From Spinacia oleracea (taxonomy: Eukaryota > Streptophyta > Magnoliopsida > Caryophyllales > Amaranthaceae): a stretch of 64,000 nt of DNA. Below, one piece after another: positions 57,999 through 64,000 of the stretch. The notes beneath the pieces are model-generated. The model did no database searches and was not told the origin of the DNA. It saw only the letters and a program-made list of their open reading frames with translations. The translations under genes and the position numbers were made by a program. How positions within the stretch are numbered: position 1 is the first letter of the stretch; the number at the start of each line of letters is the position of its first letter. Where the stretch lies: positions 50,196,719 through 50,260,718 of the forward strand of contig NC_079487.1 of the NCBI RefSeq assembly GCF_020520425.1, read 5' to 3'.

Positions 57999-60170
57999 TC
58001 GACCCATATGAACCATAAGCGTGCATAACGAACTTGAAATGAGTCTTATAAACATATAACTAATCATCTGAATCATGAAAAAGGTTTAGAATTTGAATAT
58101 AAGTTCGTTTGTTGATAGTTGGGATCGAAAATGCCATTTTTTGCCATAAATGGCCTATATCGACCCAAATGAACCATAGGCGTGCATAACGAACTTGAAA
58201 TGAGTCTTATAATCATATAACTAATCATATGAATCATGAAAAAGGTTTATAATTTGAATATAAGTTCGTTTGTTGGTAATTGGGATCGAAAATGCCATTT
58301 TTGGCCATAAATTACATATATCGACCCAAATGACCCTTAGGCGTGCATAACGAAGTTGAAATGAGTCTTATAATAATATAATTAATCATAAGAATCATGA
58401 AAAACATTTAGAATATGGATATAGGTTTGTTTGTTGGTAATTGGGATCGAAAATGCCATTTTTGACCATAAATGACCTATATCGACCCAAATGAACCATA
58501 GGCGTGCATAACGAACTTGAAATGAGTCTTATAATCATATAACTAATCATATGAATCATGAAAAACGTTTAGAATATGGAAATAGGTTCTTTTGTTGGTA
58601 GTTGGGATCGAAAATGCCATTTTTGGCCATAAATGACCTATATCGATCCAAATGACCCTTAGGCGTGCATAACGAACTTGAAATGAGTTTCACAAACATA
58701 TAACTAATCATATGAATCATTAAAAAGGTTTATAATATGGAAATAGGTTCGTTTGTTGGTAGTTGGGATCGAAAATGTCATTTTTGGCCAAAAACGACCT
58801 ATATCGACCCAAATGTCCCATAGACATTCATAAAGAACATGAAATAAGTCTTATAGTCATATAACTAATCATATGAATCATGAAAAACGTTTAGAATATG
58901 GAAATAGTTTCGTATGTTGGTAGTTGGGATCGAAAATGCCATTTTTGGCCATAAATAACCTATATTGACCCAAATGACCCTTAGGCATGCATAACGAAGT
59001 TGAAATGAGTCTTATAATAATATAATTAATCATAAGAATCATGAAAAACATTTAGAATATGGATATAGGTTTGTTTGTTGGTAATTGGGAACGAAAATGC
59101 CATTTTGACCATAAATGACCTATATCGACCCAAATTACCCATAGATGTGCATAACGAACTTGAAATGAGTCTTATAATCATATAACTAATCATATAAATC
59201 ATGAAAAAGGTTTAGAATGTGGATATAAGTTCGTTTGTTGGTAGTTGGGATCGAAAATGCCATTTTTAGCCATAAATGACCTATTTCGATCCAAATGACC
59301 CATAGGCGTGCATAACGAACTTGAAATTAGTTTCATAAACATATAACTAATCATATGAATCATTAAAAAGGTTTATAATTTGAATATAAGTTTGTTTGTT
59401 GGTAGTTGGGATCGAAAATGCCATTTTTGACCATAAATGACCTATATCGACCCAAATGAACCATAGGCGTGCATAACGAACTTGAAATGAGTCTTATAAT
59501 CATATAACTAATCATATGAATCATGAAAAACGTTTAGAATATGGAAATAGGATCGTTTGTTGGTAGTTGGATTGAAAATGCCATTTTTTGCCATAAATGA
59601 CCTATATCGACCCAAATGACCCTTAGGCGTGCATAACGAATTTGGAATGAGTTTCATAAACATATAACTAATCATATGAATCATTAAAAAGGTTTATAAT
59701 TTGAATATAAGTTCGTTTGTTGGTAGTTGGGATCGAAAATGCCATTTTTGACCATAAATGACCTATATCAACCCAACTGAAACATAAGTGTGCATAACGA
59801 ACTTGAAATGAGTCTTATAATCATATAACTAATCATATGAATTATGAAAAATGTTTAGAATATGGAAATAGGTTCTTTTGTTGGTAGTTGGTATTGAAAA
59901 TGCCATTTTTTGCCATAAATGACCTATATCGACCCAAATGACCCTTAGGCGTGCATAACGAACTTGAAATGAGTTTCATAAACATATAACTAATCATATG
60001 AATCATCAAAAAGGTTTATAATTTGAATATAAGTTCGTTTGTTGGTAGTTGGGATCGAAAATGCCATTTTTGGCCATAAATGACCTATAATCGACCCAAA
60101 TGAACCAATAGGCGTGCATAATCGACCCAAATGTCATTTTTGGCCAATATAATTGTTTTCGCGACCAATA
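57999..60170. repeat. 161-bp tandem satellite, 13 full units plus a scrambled end
   Basis: Units start (TCGACCC-type) at 57999, 58160, 58321, 58482, 58643, 58804, 58965, 59125, 59286, 59447, 59607, 59768, 59929 and 60091, with spacing 160-162. Conserved landmarks are GCGTGCATAACGAACTTGAA, CATATAACTAATCATATGAA, and GTTGGGATCGAAAATGCC. Variant types recur in order (see findings). The last unit is broken at about 60120. No coding sense. Confidence 0.95.
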
Positions 60171-60238
60171 TAATTTTTGTTTTCGCATATGAAACTTAAT
60201 TTAATTTATTGGTTTGCATGTACGATGTTCTTTTAAAG

Positions 60239-60343
60239 GTTTTCAAAACTCCAAGGGAGGGGCCCTTTACCAAAGAGGAGTTGGATGAAGTTCGAGACAA
60301 GTGGGCTATTTATTTCAACGATTGTGAACTATCCTCAGTGTAA
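60239..60343 (+). pseudogene. Short C-terminal exon remnant, possibly CACTA-associated
   Basis: An open stretch preceded by AG reads VFKTPREGPFTKEELDEVRD then KWAIYFNDCELSSV and stop. It looks like a real C-terminal exon by composition. It lies just upstream of a CACTA-like terminus, so it may be the end of a transposon-encoded protein, but I do not recognise the family. Confidence 0.35.
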
Positions 60344-60589
60344 TAAATAGAGCAGGCTTGTAGTTATTCGTGACTTACATTATTTTGTTATTTATCGATT
60401 TAATTAATTACATTTGAATTAATTAGGTAATATTATTGGAAATTTGAAATTGATATCATTTTTGAGAATGTCGAGCTGATGTTTGATGAAACAATATTAT
60501 ATAAATTATAATGCAGAATTTAATATTGCAAAATCAGAAATTATATTGCAGAAAATTAGGAATTATATTGGAGATTTTTTTTTTTTAAA

Positions 60590-60898
60590 AAAAAAAAACT
60601 CAAAAGTTGCCCTTGTTTGCAACAAGAGCAACTTATGTGCAGCTTATAAGGTGCCCTTGTTTGCAACAAGGGCAACTTATGTGCAGCTTATAAGGTGCCC
60701 TTGATGCAACAAAGGCACCTTATAAGTTTCACATAAGGTGCCCTTGTTGCAAACAAGGGCACCTTATAAGATTATAAGTTGCCCTTGTTAAGGGCAACTT
60801 TTGATAATTTTACAAAAGTGACCCCCCCATTGGTGGCACTTACGAAGGGCAACTTATAAGCCACTTTTAAGAGCAACTTATCAAGTTTTTTCCTCTAG
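60590..60898 (-). mobile_element. Terminus of a third CACTA-like element
   Basis: The right end, reversed, reads CACTAGAGGAAAAAACTTG, close to the other two CACTA termini. Inside are direct and inverted subterminal repeats of GCCCTTGTTTGCAACAAGGG and AGGTGCCCTTG. The matching left end is not found; the left part may have been lost, or may lie beyond the satellite. Confidence 0.62.
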
Positions 60899-61958
60899 TG
60901 GCAAGGCCATTTTCTTGGTGTTGCTCGCCCTGCTCCAGTCCGCGCTGGCTTGCTCGCTGGCTTGCCGCGTCGATGTGCGACAGGAGCAAGCCCCGCACGT
61001 CCAAGCGTTGCCTGCTGCCTCGGCCTTCCTTTCATCTCTCCCATGCGCGCACAACAAAGGCAATCCAGTCCCTCACCTATGCGCTGCAATGACGCGAACA
61101 ACAGCCCTCACCATTCTATGAGTGGTTTTATCGTCCATATGAAACTTAAAATCCAAGTTTTTTTCCGAAATGAAAAGTTACACGATTTCAAATTTTCATT
61201 CTTTCAACAAATTCAATCGTTATAATTGCGAAAAATAAGTAAAGTGAGGTGATTTATTGTAATTTCACACAATCCAATTCATGAAATAAATAAATGTAGG
61301 CTAACATATATTCAAATTTAAAGAAAAAATCCAATCAACAAAATATTCGAATCATTAGATCATTTAATCTGACAATTAAATATTCCAAATAATTAAATTT
61401 CAGATTTTTATCAATTTTGGCTTAGGTACGATTAAAATTAAGGAATCCAATCAAAATAATTAAATGAGCCATTTACCAATGAAAACATATTCCCTTACTC
61501 GCGTAAACAAAATTTCACATCTAACCAATTCCAATCAATTTTCGACAAAAAAATGCATAAAAATAGGCTTTCCTGAATTAGGGTTTATAATTATAATTAA
61601 GCCATGATTTTAATTTTAAAACTTCATAATAAGTATAATAAACCAATAGGAAAATGCACAATTAATTTTTAATTGATTAGCAATTATAATTAACTTTCAA
61701 GCTGAATTTATTCAAGATTTAACTATTTCGAAACGAAAAAACCTCAAAAAGTCCAACTTAGAGGCCAAATTTCGGAATTATGGGGGGTTCCTTTAACTAT
61801 GATTAGCACGCCATTTCCACCCAAAAACACTAAGTAAAATTCTAAATCTGACATTTTTCGAAAACATTATGTTTTCACCGATTCATCCAAGTATCCGTAA
61901 AAGTTCCGAAAACATGACAAAAATTTTCGACAATAATAAATCATAATAATACATTAAA
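60899..61958 (-). other. Leader of a fourth copia (with GC-rich block)
   Basis: GC-rich DNA (60900-61100) followed by AT-rich leader sequence, ending at the primer site at 62226. The organisation is as in the other copia leaders, but sequence similarity to them is low. The CACTA-like terminus abuts it. No gene. Confidence 0.55.
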
Positions 61959-62207
61959 TCTATACTAGACATTAAAAGGAATTTTTAAAAAAGTTTACGT
62001 GACACGTGGTACTCTGTGCGATTTCCACATATATAAAAAAATTTGGGAAATATGATTTGCATAAGGTTTGACCCTGCAACCTTGTGTTGAACAATATAGG
62101 CTTTACCACTAGGAAATGACATGTTTCATGTTATCATTGCGGAAAAAAAATCCAAATGTTATTAATGTAGCTAGTGTCCCGAGGCATCGCCCGGGACCAA
62201 AAACTAG
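61959..62207 (+). mobile_element. Very short Helitron (249 bp)
   Basis: It starts TCTATACTAGACATTAAAAG after A61958. It ends with a GC hairpin (GTCCCG... CGGGAC, 62174-62198), CAAAA and then CTAG (62204-62207), followed by T62208. These are the Helitron termini and A/T target. The interior has GGTTTGACCCTGCAACCTTG and TTTACCACTAGG, a tRNA-like pattern seen in some plant transposons. No coding capacity. Confidence 0.75.
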
Positions 62208-62225
62208 TTATACTCTAAAACATGG

Positions 62226-62239
62226 AGCTCATGATACCA
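62226..62239 (-). promoter_or_regulatory. Primer binding site of fourth copia
   Basis: TGGTATCATGAGCT on the minus strand, one base from the LTR. Confidence 0.75.
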
Positions 62240-62240
62240 C

Positions 62241-63268
62241 TATTGGGATTTGATGCTAATCTAATGAACAAAGAGAAAACAATCACCAATTTTAGAATCT
62301 CCTGTAAAAGTATAAGTTAAATGTAACATACATTCGTAACGTGTACTCCCACTAGCCTTAAGAACATGATCGAGAACTCCATGTATAGTTCCTCTACAAT
62401 AGTCCACCGACACGTTCAGATCCTTCCTTATTTCGCTAGGTTAGAACTTCCACAAGCTATTTTGGCTTTTGGGAAAATCTCACTCTTGGAGGCAAACTGA
62501 GAATTAGGGTTCTTAGCTTCCTCTAGGCCGGGTTTGATTGATATTTCTTAGCATGTGTGGAAAAACACTTAGGTTATTAGAATAATCCTAGGGAAGTAAA
62601 TAAGCGAATCGACCAATGCACAAGGGAAATGGCCGGCCAGCAAGCGTGCAACCTACACAGAGCATTCGTGTTGGGCCTTGGGTCGCGTTATGCAACGATG
62701 TGGCTGATGTTGTTGCTTGTCTTGCCGCACAACCCGCGTGCAGAGGAAGGCAAGGCCATGTGCCTGCCGTGCTGCTATGCTGATACACTGATGTGCCCAT
62801 TGGCCTAGTGCTAGGGCGCTTGGCTCGTGGGCTAGCAGCTTTGCTCGTTCCCTTTTTGTGCTGCTTCTAATGCCTTACGTCTATTATTTATCGTATAGAC
62901 TTGATAATCCAATGTCGTACGATATGATTTTTTTTCAGGCCCAGCCTACGAATATAAGCAATATGATATACGATTACAATCCAACGCCTTATAGTATATT
63001 TACGTTTTAAAAACTAAATTCCCGATTAGCCAATAAATGAATTTCCAATTTATTTAAACTAGCGATCTGTTATATGTCATTGTTGTGAGGTTGTAGGTTC
63101 AGTCAAGAGTAAGTTGTGAGCCTAATAAGGATTAGAACGCACTGATCTGATACATTACTCCAGCTAGCTGTTCCGATCACTTGATCTTACTGAATAAATT
63201 ATTCCATAATTAATCTGAACATTGGTATTAGACAAATGCGCCTTGGGTGAAAGGACACATTTCCTTCA
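62241..63268 (-). repeat. 5' LTR of fourth copia (1.03 kb)
   Basis: On the minus strand it begins TGAAGGAAATGTGTCC and ends CATCAAATCCCAATA, so the terminal CA has become TA. It is shorter than, and different from, the 1.34-1.4 kb family: it lacks the 18-bp repeats but keeps the layout of GC-rich block and primer site. The flank at 63269 is AGAAC. Confidence 0.72.
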
Positions 63269-64000
63269 AGAACTTCATCATTATTTAAATTTCACATTTT
63301 AGCTTTATGACTTTTGACTTGACCGGTGAAAGACTTTTGACTTTTTGAATTGCTCGTCGCATCGCTTTCACTTGCTTGCTATCTTTCCGCTGCTTCCCTT
63401 CTTCCACACACTCACGAGCACAGAGGAAGTACGCAGCGCGCGAGCTTGCGCCCACACACCACACACGACCTGCGCTCTTGCATACCGCATGGGCTACGAG
63501 CTCCATTGGTCGTCGCCGCATGCCTGCACTAATGCAACATCTCGCGTGCGTACAAGTTCGTTAACATGGTTACAAAAATCGAAATTCACAAATAAATAAA
63601 TCGTATAAATTTCATGAATTGTAAGAAAAAATAGAAAATTTATTAATCAATTAATTTTCGATTAAGTGAATATTTGGGATTAAAAATCAGGGTTCATAAA
63701 ATTTTAAACTTTTAACCTTTAACAATTTTAGGTAGTCTTTTAATTATTAGATCCCAATTAAATTTCAATTAATTACGAAAAATTGAATAAAGATACAATT
63801 TATCTGAATATTTAACAAATTAATTATAATTACAAATTAGGTAGCATAATTAACGAATTTAATTCTTAAAATTGTTCATCATATGCAGTAGGTCAATTAT
63901 TAATCAAGAATTACATACAAGATTCGCAAATATTAAATTCAACATCATTAAAAATTATAATTTTGCGTTCGAAAAAGTAAAACCTCCAAAAGGTCATAGT
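63269..64000 (-). other. Leader of a fifth copia (partial)
   Basis: A GC-rich block (63350-63560) and AT-rich sequence match the family leader at 16030-16580, including CATATGCAGTAGGTCAAT and the GAATTTAAC-type stretches. The primer site and LTR lie beyond the window. The fourth copia inserted into this leader. Confidence 0.7.

Noticed and set aside
57999..60170. Regular repeats considered as a CRISPR array
   Set aside because: The 161-bp unit is repeated along its whole length with no unique spacers, and the setting is a plant nuclear genome.
62065..62150. tRNA gene suggested by GGTTTGACCC
   Set aside because: No cloverleaf or A box could be made out; similar tRNA-like bits occur in plant transposons.

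Overview
This is a 64-kb stretch of nuclear DNA from a flowering plant, almost certainly a eudicot. The evidence is one intron-rich gene of the plant serine-incorporator (Serinc) type with canonical GT/AG introns, Ty1-copia and gypsy-like LTR retrotransposons, CACTA, PIF/Harbinger, Mutator-type and Stowaway DNA transposons, Helitrons, and AT-rich intergenic DNA. I cannot name the species; a member of the Amaranthaceae (Caryophyllales) is only a guess from the general look of the repeats.

Layout. (A) 1-20125 is a nest of retrotransposons. A decayed plus-strand copia element runs through 1-870, 4913-7842 and 18221-18441 and ends in a 3' LTR at 18442-19821. It is interrupted by a 4-kb Helitron (871-4912), which itself carries a Stowaway MITE, a tandem duplication, a foldback element and a Mutator-type MITE. 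It is interrupted again by a young, full-length minus-strand copia (7843-18220) with two LTRs in which I see no difference and a GTACA target duplication. The old copia had itself landed in another copia LTR (19822-20125). (B) 20126-23100 is intergenic. (C) 23618-30241 is the only intact host gene I can support: a 12-exon Serinc-domain membrane protein of 411 residues on the minus strand, with a MITE in one intron. (D) 31095-41899 is dense in DNA transposons: a foldback element, a Mutator-type foldback with 9-bp duplication, two Stowaways, a decayed copia gag-protease, two families of 9-bp-TSD MITEs, a defective PIF/Harbinger transposon with a transposase gene (36829-40000), and a 1.15-kb foldback. 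(E) 42000-43700 holds a degenerate GATC-rich minisatellite and unrecognised DNA. (F) 43740-57998 is a second nest: a truncated copia with its 5' LTR (44966-49680) split by a CACTA element (45515-48827) that carries a RecQ-helicase (RecQsim-like) gene fragment, lying in the 3' end of a gypsy-like element that is also split by a second CACTA element (51671-55976) carrying a RAPTOR-like WD40 fragment; the gypsy 3' LTR is 56507-57998. (G) 57999-60170 is a 161-bp tandem satellite, followed by the terminus of a third CACTA-like element (to about 60898). (H) 60899-64000 is a further copia leader, primer site and LTR, containing a 249-bp Helitron, inserted in the leader of yet another copia.

The genes do not form a pathway. 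The biological content is one housekeeping-type membrane protein gene surrounded by layered transposons. The most useful signals are the exact insertion boundaries (target duplications, Helitron A/T junctions, one filled/empty site pair), two separate cases of host-gene capture by CACTA transposons, a very young copia whose pol frame is split at an ATGA overlap, and a satellite array with signs of higher-order structure.
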